Origin: Zeus faber
Lineage: Eukaryota; Chordata; Actinopteri; Zeiformes; Zeidae
DNA: 64,000 nt
Reading direction: 5' to 3'
Assembly (NCBI GenBank): GCA_960531495.1
Contig: OY482852.1
Location: 5,627,706 to 5,691,705 of the forward strand
The position numbers were made by a program, and so were the translations under genes. Shown here one piece after another: positions 33,163 to 46,300 of the stretch. Position 1 is the first letter of the stretch, and each line of letters opens with the position of its first letter. Below the pieces are notes generated by a model. It was not told the DNA's origin, did not search any database, and saw nothing but the letters and a program-made list of their open reading frames with translations.

Positions 33163-35900
33163 CTATTTTATAAACAAAGCTTTCTGTTCGCAGATCCAGC
33201 GGTTTTTCTTCTCACAGTCCTCATGGCTCCATTCATATTGTCCCCTTGTTGTATAAACCACTGCACAGAGAGGCCGGGAACTATTTCTTTGTGGCCAAAA
33301 TCTGCAGGGAGAGTTGGTTTGTTAAATGACGTCAGACAATTTGATTTATAACCTTTTGATATAACGTTCTCTTACATATGAGTCTCTTCTCTGCCATTGA
33401 CCCAGAACCATCGACCAGACTCAGCCGTGTTCGACAAGCCCATCCAGTAGCCGTCCTCTAAGGTAGGATTACCATCGCTGTGCTTACTGACAAATGTCTG
33501 ATGATGACAGAACAACCAACAATGAACAGATGTGTGTTTGTGTTTCACTAAAACGTGTAAAACACTGTCGTACTGACTGTTTTGTTCCCATGGCACTTGA
33601 GGTGTTGTGGATGTTCTGTGTTTCATGTGGACAGTGTATTGACCACAACTAGCTGCGCTGCCTTATTGCACGTGCACCATCTTTGCATTGTTGCCAGGAA
33701 AAGACGGACCCCGCCACCAACGATGGCAACAGCAAATAGAGGAGCTTATAAAGTGGTAGCTAAATTAATATTGGATTTCTTTTTTTTAGTAAAATATTCT
33801 TACAGATTACCACTTTAAAGTGGCGAAAATGAACTTTTAATGTTTTCAAGGAACAGCAGGTAAATCAACGTCACTGCTCCTCTCTCGTTAAACTGTTCTC
33901 TCCACTCTACCTGTTTCTCTTTAGTTTCTATCACCACCAAATCTGCGTTGTTTCCTCTGCATTCGGCTCGAGCTTCTTCCCACGTTTTCCTGAGCGATTC
34001 ATTTCTTTGGTTATTAAACACGTAGCAGTTGGACTCAAATCGGAGCCAACCCTCTGTACAAGCCTCACAGACTCTGTCTGAGGAAGAGGAGAGAGAATCA
34101 ACCAATCAAACACCGTTCAGTGGCTTGTGATTATCTGTCAATTCATTTAGGAATGTTAACAAAGAGTTCATTCTTACTTGGACAGTAGGTATTGATGGTC
34201 GTCTGAGCACAAGTCTTGTTGAGTTCACTTCTGCTGCGCTGACTCTGTAAGACATCACAGTCGTCACAGACGCTTGAGAGGTTTTTCTAATCATTCCTGA
34301 GGTTGTCATTGGTTGAGCTGAAGTTTCGGAGCCTGTTCGTCAAGTTGTGATTGGCCGACAGAAGAGCCCTTTGATTTTTTTTACATAAAACTTTCAGGTC
34401 ACTCACCAGCATGACATTTTCAGTCAATATTGTCTGGACACCTGCAAAACGAAATGAAAGTCTCAAAATCAACAAAAGAAAAAACAGTAAAAGTACTTTT
34501 TAGCATTTTGAGTCACCAGAGCAACCTTTTACGACTTTACATTTTTCAGGTTTATTTTAATTTTTCCACTGTGCTGCCTGCTTTGCAACAAATGTAGTTA
34601 CAGTTTTGCACTAAAAGTGAAATCTATTGGTATAAATGTACTTGGTCCAAGTGGGTCCACCCACTCACCATGAAATAAAACCATTTCTTCACACTCCTTT
34701 TGCCTTCACGCTCCATTATTGGCACTAACGAGCAACACCCTGGTCTGTTCCCGTGGTATCCCCAATGTGATGTTCCTTTGGAACAACTTGAGGGTAAAGC
34801 CGGGTATGGCATTGGCTGAGGTGGCTTTTAAGTTTCTCACCAGACCACGGGACGGTCCGGAGGTCCACATCCGTTCCCAATGAGCTCGATATCTAAGCTC
34901 ATTTCTAAGAACGCTGGATTCGTACTCACAGTAGATCCGAAGGCCCATGATGAGTGACAACGCCCCCCAAAGCACCGCTAGAAGGCCAAAGGATCGGAAG
35001 AACGACAGAAGAAGGATAGGCCTCACAGCTGGAGGAAAGGACAAGGAATTTAGATGCATCAGGCACCTTTTTTTTTTTTGACTCTTAAAGTATATGCTGA
35101 TGATGAGTTGGATGACGACAGTAGTGAATTTGTTATCACATTATTAATATTTCTAGTTGGGAGGTACAAATGCCATTTCAGAATTCATACAATTCCGCCT
35201 TCCGCTGACAAAAATCGGGATTGACTCAATTTTCCTATCGATAAATATCAGTGAAACAAGTCTTTGTTCATTTTAATTACTTTGTGGACACAATTCGATG
35301 ACATTTTGAAGTATTGCAATTTCTAATGATGGTACAACTGAGACAGAAATGAGATCCATAATAATATCTCAAATTTCCCCTTCGGTGGATGAATAAAGAA
35401 CCGCCTCGTCTTGTCTTATCTTACTTGTAATGTGAAATGGACCTCATGATTTTTAACAAGCATTTGGTGGAGATATGCCAGCAGATATTATTCTAAGTTC
35501 TCGAGCAACAGACAACTCAATTCAGCACTGAGCAGCCTGTGTACATACATGAACAACACAGTAAATAAAACTTAATAGAAAAATAATGTAATAATTATAA
35601 ATTATTAATAATTATTATAAATAATAAAATATTTAAAAATGTATCTTTTTTTTGACCATTTTAACTCTGTTTCTGTGTGTAAATATACCTGAACGATCGT
35701 TCTCAGTGGCACATGTTGCTGTATTTACATAGCCGTCCTCTTCAATTACCTCTAGAAAATAAAAGACGTAGCATCACGACAAAATGATTTGCAGCGGATG
35801 ACACAGTAACAACAAATCCAATACTAACCAGACATGGCCGAGGAGAATGTGTGTACAGTTTGATAGCAGAATGACATTTTCCAACAAATGAGACAAACGC

Positions 35901-35933
<33 letters not shown>

Positions 35934-36116
35934 CATGAGGCTGTATGAATACATAAAAAATAAAATAAATAAATACAATTAAATCCCAATAAGTGGTGAA
36001 ATCTGGACTCGTTATTGAATTGAATCCAGGACAGCAACAGGTGGGTCGGACTCACCCGTAGACGCAGAGACGTTTTGATTTGCTCTAACAGCGAGTTGCT
36101 GTGGCTGGATGTTCAT
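33163..36116 (-). CDS. C-type lectin-like type II receptor B, YVNT tail and charged membrane segment
   Basis: Exons: 36056-36116, 35689-35751, 34930-35028, 34407-34441, (stalk 34287-34406), 34178-34286, 33911-34077, 33376-33497 and 33163-33301; 264 aa without the stalk segment, 304 with it. All phases agree. The tail starts MNIQPQQLAVRANQNVSAST and contains EEDGYVNTAT, whose YVN fits a Grb2-type SH2 site; there is no ITIM. The hydrophobic segment PILLLSFFRSFGLLAVLWG, then ALSLIMGLRIY, contains an arginine, as in receptors that pair with activating adaptors. The lectin domain ends with EWSHEDCEKKNRWICEQ and lacks EPN/QPD. The stalk frame is open except for its final codon TAG (34287-34289), which coincides with a possible splice acceptor. 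It is the least damaged copy. The activating role is inference. Confidence 0.75.
35902..35931. repeat. (CA)n microsatellite in lectin B intron 1
   Basis: CA tract between the first two exons of lectin B. The unit C counterpart at 40739-40783 is longer. Confidence 0.95.
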
Positions 36117-37613
36117 TTTACATTTAGCAGAGAGCGATGATGAGCGATGAGCATTGGACGTTTGATCTGAGGAGATGCACACAATGTACTTCCTCTTTGT
36201 GTGGAATGCAATCTACCTCTATGTCTGTGGACAGGATGCTGGTCATGATGCACTTTGCAATGTGAATGTTGAAATTTTGAGAGATTTGCTGATAGTGTAA
36301 GAAGAAGGGCATTTAGCATCGTCAAGAGATGATTTAGAAATAACAAATTAAAGTACAGTATTTGCTGTTTGTTTCTAGAGAGGATCTGGATTATCTGTAC
36401 AGTAAATAAGAAAAGTTGAGATAAGATTACATTACATGACATTTATTCATTGATTCCTGGACAAATTTGTTTCTAACATTTAAAAGAAACATTTTAAGGA
36501 AAATGCAGCCTCTGTCTCATTCATGTGAATTTGGCAGATGTTATAATGCAGATTAGGTAAATTCTTTATGTTTTTAGTGGTTTCTTGAAGTAGGACAGCC
36601 CCAGTGTTTCCCATTTATTATCATTTTCTGTTGGTTTTATTTCTGGGGTCAACTTCAGGTGTTTGATTTGAATTAGAGAGAAAAACTATGTTTATCATGG
36701 ATCAAGCCTCTTTTCTTCTTAAAGGGCACCAGCTTGATGCATTTAAATGTTTAAATGCATGCCCCTGAACCGCCTTAGAGGGTTTGGAATCCCCCGACCA
36801 TAGTCCCACGAATGAGGAACCCCCAAACAACATTGTGCATAGGGTCCCCAAAAAGCTATAAAAGGCACCTGCTTAAGTGCATGATACCAGTGCAAGATTC
36901 TGTAAGGAATCAGAATAAAATAGTGTTGTTAGTATTGTTCTATATGTGAGTGCAATTTGATAAGAACTCATGATTGTGCATTATGTTGAAATAACAACTT
37001 AAAAGCTTGTCAACATCAACAACTCATGTGTTGTTAGTGAATTGTCAATACAACAACTTAAAACTCGTCAACCTCAACAGAAACAAGAATAGTTAGTCAC
37101 AGCTAAGATAGGATCAGGTATTCAGGTGTTCCTGAAAGAGCAGGCTCTTCACTTCATTGACACCTGAATTTCCCTCTCAGCATTGATCAAGTCTCATCTC
37201 ATCTGATTTGGTTCTGGTTTTTTTTCCTGTCGTCCTTCACCAGTTTCAGCCACAAATGGCACCACACTGCAGACCCACAGTGACCAACTCTCCACAGCGA
37301 CGCCTCTATTTGTTCTGCCTTGATGCACAACATTGAGCCAAAAAAAAAAAAAAAAAAACAGAGAAGCTGTGCCCATATTTAGGTGTGAGAACTTTGCACT
37401 TCTGCTTCAGTTTCACACGTTGCCATTATCCCACATCAGAAAATGATCTGCAGCGCTGCATCTTTGGATAAAAATACCAAGATGAAGCTCATCAGCATGA
37501 CAGTAAAATTCAGCCTTTTTGTCCCGTGCCCAGCTGAACCAAAAGAGACAAAAGTGATAAATGAGACCAAAGATCTTTTACATGTATCATTTATCTTTTA
37601 ATTTTAAATTGAT
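36117..37613. other. Upstream spacer of lectin B
   Basis: Presumed 5' flank and promoter side of the minus-strand gene. No coding potential is seen. It is repeated nearly unchanged upstream of C (40970-42528). It holds a poly-A run at 37339-37358. No TATA box could be assigned with confidence on the minus strand. Confidence 0.6.
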
Positions 37614-37862
37614 TAGAAAGGGAAAAGCTGTGGCGTGGTAGATAGACAGAGGGAGAGATAGATAAAAACAATGGATGAAATAAAAAGAAATAGTAACATA
37701 AAATATCAAAGTAATATTAAAGAATTTTTTAGAAAACATTATACATTTAAATAGTTAGTACTATTTTATATACTGTGCATGCTCTTTATGTCTCTTTTCA
37801 TTATTGTTCTGCAAGCTGATAAAGGATCTTAATAAATTGGTAATTTCAATCTTATATTCTGT

Positions 37863-37865
<3 letters not shown>

Positions 37866-37944
<79 letters not shown>
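37866..37944. repeat. (CA)n microsatellite 3' of lectin C
   Basis: Orthologous to the CA tracts 3' of lectins A, B and D. Confidence 0.97.
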
Positions 37945-37947
<3 letters not shown>

Positions 37948-38015
37948 AAAATGTTTTCTGTGATAGTAATGGTTAAAATGGTTAAAATTAAAATAGATGC
38001 AGGTACACTTTGTGA

Positions 38016-40737
38016 CTATTTTATAGACAAAGCTTTCTGTTCGCAGATCCAGCGGCTTTTCTTCTCACAGTCCACACGGTTCCATACAAATTGTCCCCTT
38101 GTTGTATAAACCGCTGCACAGAGAGGCCGGGAACTATTTCTTTGTGGCCAAAATCTGCAGGGAGAGTTGGTTTGTTAAATGACGTCAGACAATTTGATTT
38201 ATAACCTTTTGATATAACGTTCTCTTACATATGAGGCTCTTCTCTGCCATTGACCCAGAACCATCGACCAGACTCAGCCGTGTTCGACAAGCCCATCCAG
38301 TAGCCGTCCTCTAAGGTAGGATTAGCATCGCTGTGCTTACTGACAAATGTCTGATGATGACAGAACAACCAACAATGAACAGATGTGTGTTTGTGTTTCA
38401 CTAAAAGGTGTAAAACACTGTCGTACTGACTGTTTTGTTCCCATGGCACTTGAGGTGTTGTGGATGTTCTGTGTTTCATGTGGACAGTGTATTGACCACA
38501 ACTAGCTGCGCTGCCTTATTGCACGTGCACCATCTTTGCATTGTTGCCAGGAAAAGACGGACCCCGCCACCAACGATGGCAACAGCAAATAGAGGAGCTT
38601 ATAAAGTGGCAGCTAAATTAATATTGAATTTCTTTTTTTGAGTAAAATATTCTTACAGATTACCACTTTAAAGTGGCGAAAATGAACTTTTAATGTTTTC
38701 AAGGAACAGCAGGTAAATCAACGTCACTGCTCCTCTCTCGTTAAACTGTTCTCTCCACTCTACCCGTTTCTTTCCAGTGTCAATCATCGCCAAATCTGCG
38801 TTGTTTCCTCTGCATTCGGCTCGAGCTTCTTCCCACGTTTTCCTGAGCGATTCATTTCTTTGGTTATTAAACACGTAGCAGTTGGACTCAAATCGGAGCC
38901 AACCCTCTGTACAAGCCTCACAGACTCTGTCTGAGGAAGAGGAGAGAGAAACAACCAATCAAACACCGTTCAGTGGCTTGTGATTATCTGTCAATTCATT
39001 TAGGAATGTAAACAAAGAGTTCATTCTTACTTGGACAGTAGGTATTGATGGTCGTCTGAGCACAAGTCTTGTTGAGTTCACTTCTGCTGCGCTGACTCTG
39101 TAAGACATCACAGTCGTCACAGACGCTTGAGAGGTTTTTCTAATCATTCCTGAGGTTGTCATTGGTTGAGCTGAAGTTTCGGAGCCTGTTCGTCAAGTTG
39201 TGATTGGCCGACAGAAGAGCCCTTTGATTTTTTTTTACATAAAACTTTCAGGTCACTCACCAGCTTGACATTTTCAGTCAATATTGTCTGGACACCTGCA
39301 AAACGAAATGAAAGTCTCAAAATCAACAAAAGAAAAAACAGTAAAAGTACTTTTTAGCATTTTGAGTCACCAGAGCAACCTTTTACGACTTTACATTTTT
39401 CAGGTTTATTTTAATTTTTCCACTGTGCTGCCTGCTTTGCAACAAATGTAGTTACAGTTTTGCACTAAAAGTGAAATCTATTGGTATAAATGTACTTGGT
39501 CCAAGTGGGTCCACCCACTCACCATGAAATAAAACCATTTCTTCACACTCCTTTTGCCTTCATGCTCCATTATTGGCACCAACGAGCAACACCCTGGTCT
39601 GTTCCCGTGGTATCCCCAATGTGATGTTCCTTTGGAACAACTTGAGGGTAAAGCCGGGTATGGCATTGGCTGAGGTGGCTTTTAAGTTTCTCACCAGACC
39701 ACGGGACGGTCCGGAGGTCCACATCCGTTCCCAATGAGCTCCATATCTAAGCTCATTTCTAAGAACGCTGGATTCGTACTCACAGTAGATCCGAAGGCCC
39801 ATGATGAGTGACAACGCCCCCCAAAGCACCGCTAGAAGGCCAAAGGATCGGAAGAACGACAGAAGAAGGATAGGCCTCACAGCTGGAGGAAAGGACAAGG
39901 AATTTAGATGCATCAGGCACCTTTTTTTTTTTTGACTCTTAAAGTATATGCTGATGATGAGTTGGATGACGACAGTAGTGAATTTGTTATCACATTATTA
40001 ATATTGCTAGTTGGGAGGTACAAATGCCATTTCAGAATTCATACAATTCCGCCTTCCGCTGACAAAAATCGGGATTGACTCAATTTTCCTATCGATAAAT
40101 ATCAGTGAAACAAGTCTTTGTTCATTTTAATTACTTTGTGGACACAATTCGATGACATTTTGAAGTATTGCAATTTCTAATGATGGTACAACTGAGACAG
40201 AAATGAGATCCATAATAATATCTCAAATTTCCCCTTCGGTGGATGAATAAAGAACCGCCTCGTCTTGTCTTATCTTACTTGTAATGTGAAATGGACCTCA
40301 TGATTTTTAACAAGCATTTGGTGGAGATATGCCAGCAGATATTATTCTAAGTTCTCGAGCAACAGACAACTCAATTCAGCACTGAGCAGCCTGTGTACAT
40401 ACATGAACAACACAGTGAATAAAACTTCATAGAAAAATAATGTAATAATTATTATAAATAATAAAATATTTAAAAATGTATCTTTTTTTTGACCATTTTA
40501 ACTCTGTTTCTGTGTGTAAATATACCTGAACGATCGTTCTCAGTGGCACATGTTGCTGTATTTACATAGCCGTCCTCTTCAATTACCTCTAGAAAATAAA
40601 AGACGTAGCATCACGACAAAATGATTTGCAGCGGATGACACAGTAACAACAAATCCAATACTAACCAGACATGGCCGAGGAGAATGTGTGTACAGTTTGA
40701 TAGCAGAATGACATTTTCCAACAAATGAGACAAACGC

Positions 40738-40786
<49 letters not shown>

Positions 40787-40969
40787 CATGAGGCTGTATG
40801 AATACATAAAAAATAAAATAAATAAATACAATTAAATCCCAATAAGTGGTAAAATCTGGACTCGTTATTGAATTGAATCCAGGACAGCAACAGGTGGGTC
40901 GGACTCACCCGTAGACGCAGAGACGTTTTGATTTGCTCTAACAGCGAGTTGCTGTGGCTGGATGTTCAT
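38016..40969 (-). CDS. C-type lectin-like type II receptor C, YVNT tail and charged membrane segment
   Basis: Exons: 40909-40969, 40526-40588, 39784-39882, 39261-39295, (stalk 39140-39260), 39031-39139, 38764-38930, 38229-38350 and 38016-38154; 264 aa if the stalk segment is spliced out. Tail, YVNT exon and arginine-containing hydrophobic exon match lectin B. The lectin domain instead resembles A: LAMIDTGKK, EEPHM and WNRVDCEKK. The stalk segment is 121 nt because a T run (plus strand) is one base longer than in B, so retaining it would shift the frame; it also ends in the shared TAG (39140-39142). Everything else is open and in phase. Function is inferred as for B. Confidence 0.72.
40739..40783. 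repeat. (CA)n microsatellite in lectin C intron 1
   Basis: Longer than the same tract in unit B (35902-35931), one of the few differences between B and C. Confidence 0.95.
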
Positions 40970-41943
40970 TTTACATTTAGCAGAGAGCGATGATGAGCGA
41001 TGAGCATTGGACGTTTGATCTGAGGAGATGCACACAATGTACTTCCTCTTTGTGTGGAATGCAATCTACCTCTATGTCTGTGGACAGGATGCTGGTCATG
41101 ATGATGCACTTTACAATGCGAATGTTGAAATTTTGAGAGATTTGCTGATAGTGTAAGAAGAAGGGCATTTAGCATCGTCAAGAGATGATTTAGAAATAAC
41201 AAATTAAAGTACAGTATTTGCTGTTTGTTTCTAGAGAGGATCTGGATTATCTGTACAGTAAATAAGAAAAGTTGAGATAAGATTACATTACATGACATTT
41301 ATTCATTGATTCCTGGACAAATTTGTTTCTAACATTTAAAAGAAACATTTTAAGGAAAATGCAGCCTCTGTCTCATTCATGTGAATTTGGCAGATGTTAT
41401 AATGCAGATCAGGTAAATTCTTTATGTTTTTAGTGGTTTCTTGAAGTAGGACAGCCCCAGTGTTTCCCATTTATTATCATTTTCTGTTGGTTTTATTTCT
41501 GGGGTCAACTTCAGGTGTTTGATTTGAATTAGAGAGAAAAACTATGTTTATCATGGATCAAGCCTCTTTTCTTCTTAAAGGGCACCAGCTTGATGCATTT
41601 AAATGTTTAAATGCATGCCCCTGAACTGCCTTAGAGGGTTTGGAATCCCCCGACCATAGTCCCACGAATGAGGAACCCCCAAACAACATTGTGCATAGGG
41701 TCCCCAAAAAGCTATAAAAGGCACCTGCTTAAGTGCATGATACCAGTGCAAGATTCTGTAAGGAATCAGAATAAAATAGTGTTGTTAGTATTGTTCTATA
41801 TGTGAGTGCAATTTGATAAGAACTCATGATTGTGCATTATGTTGAAATAACAACTTCAAAGCTCGTCAACATCAACAACTCATGTGTTGTTAGTGAATTA
41901 TCAATACAACAACTTAAAACTCGTCAACCTCAACAGAAACAAG

Positions 41944-42001
41944 AGTAACCGTATGTATATGTATGTGGCAAATAATCTCTTGAACTTGAACTTGAACTTG
42001 A
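41944..42001 (+). mobile_element. Extremely 5'-truncated LINE tail insertion
   Basis: Only a LINE 3' end is present: ccgtatgtatatgtatgtgg, caaataat and a (CTTGAA)n tail. The same site in unit B (about 37087) is uninterrupted (caagaatagttagtc). Short repeats of GAGTA border it. It postdates the B-C duplication. Confidence 0.8.
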
Positions 42002-42635
42002 GTAGTTAGTCACAGCTAAGATAGGATCAGGTATTCAGGTGTTCCTGAAAGAGCAGGCTCTTCACTTCAGTAACACCTGAATTTCCCTCTCAGCATTGAT
42101 CAAATCTCATCTCATCTGATTTGGTTCTGGTTTTTTTTCCTGTCATCCTTCACCAGTTTCAGCCTCAAATGGCACCACACTGCAGACCCACAGTGACCAA
42201 CTCTCCACAGCGACGCCTCTATTTGTTCTGCCTTGATGCACAACATTGAGCCAAAAAAAAAAAAAAAACAGAGAAGCTGTGCCCATATTTAGGTGTGAGA
42301 ACTTTGCACTTCTGCTTCAGTTTCACACGTTGCCATTATCCCACATCAGAAAATGATCTGCAGCGCTGCATCTTTGGATAAAAATACCAAGATGAAGCTC
42401 ATCAGCATGACAGTAAAATTCAGCCTTTTTGTCCCGTGCCCAGCTGAACCAAAAGAGACAAAAGTGATAAATGAGACCAAAGATCTTTTACATGCATCAT
42501 TTATCTTTTAATTTTAAATGGATTAGAAAGGGAAAAGCTGTGGCGTGGTAGATAGACAGACAGACAGACAGATAATAACAATGGAGAAATAAAAATAAAT
42601 AGTAACATAAAATGTAAATGATTTCTATAAATATT

Positions 42636-42927
42636 TTGGAAGCTATGACATCATATGGTACTGGAGGTAAGTTATGGTAAAGTTTCATTTAGGAGCATTT
42701 AGATGTATATTTAATACAACACAGACAATTAATCCTATTATATAATTATAGAACCCAGCATCGCCCCTTGCAGCCGCCTGCGTGAGCACCGCGTGTCGAT
42801 TACGCACATTTGAGAATTTTTCAAGCTTATAGAGCTTGTGCGTAATCACTGGGTGTCATGACATTTCACTGTATATATGTACGACCGTATGTGTATGTAT
42901 GTGACAAATAATCCCATGAACTTGAAC
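42636..42927 (+). mobile_element. Short LINE 3'-end insertion in unit D
   Basis: A 290-bp insert ending gtgacaaataatcccatgaa and cttgaactt, like the LINE tails at 5646 and 42001. Unit A is uninterrupted here (aaatataacataaaatatc), and AAATAT borders both ends. Confidence 0.75.
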
Positions 42928-43143
42928 TTAAATATAACATAAAATATCAAAGCAATATTTAAGTATTTTTAGAAAACATTATACATTTCAATTGTTTGTA
43001 CTATTTTATATACTGTGCATGCTCTTTATGTCTCATTTCATTATTGCGCTGCAATATAGGATATAGCAATAGCAATATAGCCGCTGATAAAGGATCTTAA
43101 TAACTTTGTAATTTCAATCTTATATTCTGTTTTTATTTTCTGA

Positions 43144-43147
<4 letters not shown>

Positions 43148-43236
<89 letters not shown>
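43148..43236. repeat. (CA)n microsatellite 3' of lectin D
   Basis: Orthologous to the tracts beyond lectins A, B and C. Confidence 0.97.
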
Positions 43237-43240
<4 letters not shown>

Positions 43241-43318
43241 GACACAAAATAAGATGTTTTCAGTGATGGCAATGGTTAAAATGGTTAAAATTAAAATAGT
43301 TGCAGGTACAATTTGTGA

Positions 43319-46300
43319 CTATTTTATAGACAAAGCTTTCTGTTCGCAGATCCAGCGGTTTTTCTTCTCACAGTCCTCATGGCTCCATTCATATTGTCCC
43401 CTTGTTGTATAAACCACTGCACAGAGAGGCCGGGAACTATTTCTTCGTGGCGAAAATCTGCAGGGAGAGTTGGTTTGTTAAATGATGTCAACAGACAATT
43501 TGATTTATAACCTTTTGATATAACGTTCTCTTACATATGAGTCTCTTTTCTGCCATTGACCCAGAACCATCGACCAGACTCAGCCGTGTTCGACAAGCCC
43601 ATCCAGTAGCCGTCCTCTAAGGTAGGATTACCATCGCTGTGCTCACCGACAAATGCCTGATGACGACAGAACAACCAACAATGAACAGATGTGTGTTTGT
43701 GTTTCACTAAAAGGTGTAAAACACTGTCGTACTGACTGTTTTGTTCCCATGGCACTTGAGGTGTTGTGGATGTTCTGTGTTTCATGTGGACAGTGTATTG
43801 ACCACAACTAGCTGCGCTGCCTTATTGCACGTGCACCATCTTTGCATTGTTGCCAGGAAAAGACGGACCCCGCCACCAACGATGGCAACAGCAAATAGAG
43901 GAGCTTAGAAAGTGGCAGCTAAATTAATATTGGATTTATTTTTTTGAGTAAAATAATCTTACAGATTACCACTTTAAAGTGGCGAAAATGAACTTTTAAT
44001 GTTTTCAAGGAACAGCAGGTAAATCAACGTCACTGCTCCTCTCTCGTTAAACTGTTCTCTCCACTCTACCTGTTTCTCTCCAGTGTCAATCACCACCAAA
44101 TCTGCGTTGTTTCCTCTGCATTCGGCTCGAGCTTCTTCCCACGTTTTCCTGAGCGATTCATTTCTTTGGTTATTAAACACGTAGCAGTTGGACTCAAATC
44201 GGAGCCAACCCTCTGTACAAGCCTCACAGACTCTGTCTGAGGAGGAGGAGAGAGAAACAACCAATCAAACACCGTTCAGTGGCTTGTGATTATCTGTCAA
44301 TTCATTTAGGAATGTAAACAAAGAGTTCATTCTTACTTGGACAGTAGGTATTGATGGTCGTCTGAGCACAAGTCTTGTTGAGTTCACTTCTGCTGCGCTG
44401 ACTCTGTAAGACATCACAGTCGTCACAGACGCTTGAGAGGTTTTTCTAATCATTCCTGAGGTTGTCATTGGTTGAGCTGAAGTTTCGGAGCCTGTTCGTC
44501 AAGTTGTGATTGGCCGACAGAAGAGCCCTTTGATTTTTTTACTCTAAAACTTTCAGGTCACTCACCAGCTTGACGTTTTCGGTCATTCTCAGGAAAACTG
44601 CAAAATGAAAAGAAAGACTCTAAAATATAAACCAGAAAATTATTTTGCTTATCTGCACTGTTCCTCCTTGTTAAAGGTAAACTGGATTTTTTTAGGCGGA
44701 TTAGCTGCATTAGTGCCGATCCCGATGTGGTCAAAATAGTTAAAAAAGACAGATATGGGTCGGGCTTTTATTTCTATCACTTAAGTCGTTTCTCAATACC
44801 AAGTACCCGAAGTCCGGACTTGCGGACTTGGTAGTCCAGACTTGGCAAGTTCGACTCCGGAGAACAGACTCCTCTCCGCCATTAACATTAGCACCGGTTG
44901 GTGCGAAATGCATTCTGGGATACTTGTCTGTCCCAAGTCCACACAAGTCACCACCGATGCATCCTCGATAAAATGGGCGGAGCAAGTCCAGTCCGGGCAT
45001 TTGGACTGGACTTGGCTTGATGCGTACGTTGAATTGGAACATTACTTGGACTGCGACTGATGATGTTTCACAAGTCCACAAGTAAACACAAGAACACACA
45101 AGAACACAAGTACAGACAAGAACACAAGTACAGACAAGAACACAAGTACAGACAAGAACAGAAGTACAAACAAGAACACAAGTACAGACAAGAACGCAGA
45201 TTGAGAAAGGTCTTATGTCGAGAATCAGCATCCCAACGGCAACACGTGACGTCGTTCGGAGTCACCGTGCTCTCCGTCATCTGCACGTGGGAGCGAACGT
45301 AAACAAACATGGAGGAGCGAGGCGCTTCGCGGACCAAACACGGGGCAAGGAGCTTAACACGGAAGAGAAAAACACACCGTCCCTTGTTTACATCTTACAC
45401 CTTTCTGAACACCAACTCCTGTTTGATGAGGAAATCTCAAACTGCACGATGGCACCGTTCATGTATTACTGCAACATTTGACCATCTGCTACCGAGCCGC
45501 GACAACATGAGGTGAGGGGGACTCTCCGAGAGCCCAACCAGAGTACCTTTTTGTTTGCCGATCGTATTTGAGTGAAATTACTATAGTTTGACAAATATTA
45601 TAGTTAATTCAGTAAATGAAAGAGAACACAAACAAGTCATTGGAGTCATCACGTCTCAAGTTAAGGATACGAGTCTTTTAACTTCCAAGTCCAAGTTGAG
45701 TCTCAAGTCATTTATTCTCTGTCAAGTCAAGTTGCAAGTCATCAAAACAGTGACTAGAGTCCACATCTCTGTCAGGGGGAGCCGGGGATCGAACCGCCAA
45801 ACTTGCGATTACTAAACGACTTCTCTCGACCTCCTCAGCCACTGCCCCCTATTCCTTCAATACCGCTGTCGTGACAAAAAGTAATCGTCCACCAGAAAGC
45901 GATTGCAGCCTCTACCTTGTCACCGAAACCTTAATTATGACTCAAAATGACTTGGTTTCATCCATGAGGGTTATATTTTAAAGTCTATAGCCCACCCAGT
46001 CCTTTTATCCTGTTGAAATGCCGCTAAAGGGCCACAACCAGTAACGTGTCGTTTTCCCGCTTACCAAAAAGTGATTGCAGCTCCTACATTGTGACTGAAA
46101 GGTTGTTTCGTCCTCAAAATGACTTGGTTTCATCCATGAGGGTTGTATTCCACAGGTCATAGCCCACCCAACGGAGGGCAATCACTTTTTGGAGGACGAT
46201 CACTTTTCGGCACATCACCGGATAAATTTTAAAAGATTGACTCCAGCTGACTCCTAAACATCTACAAATAAGGTTGAGGTAAAAAAAAGAAAGCCTTTTT

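Larger units (their letters stand above)
37614..42528 (-). repeat. Lectin segmental-duplication unit C
   Basis: Tandem copy of unit B, with small indels. Its left boundary (gaaagggaaaagctgtggcgtggtag) also starts unit D. It carries a short LINE-tail insertion at 41944-42001 absent from B. Confidence 0.85.

Noticed and set aside
33815-34105. Extending the first lectin exon through VEWREQFNERGAVT to a later stop
   Set aside because: A consensus donor follows ...EKQ, and joining to TFVSKHSDG restores the normal domain order in phase. The extension is intron sequence.
34706-35059. 117-codon minus-strand frame as a separate small membrane protein
   Set aside because: Its first part is the membrane exon of lectin B (34930-35028) with in-phase splice sites. 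The rest is intron.
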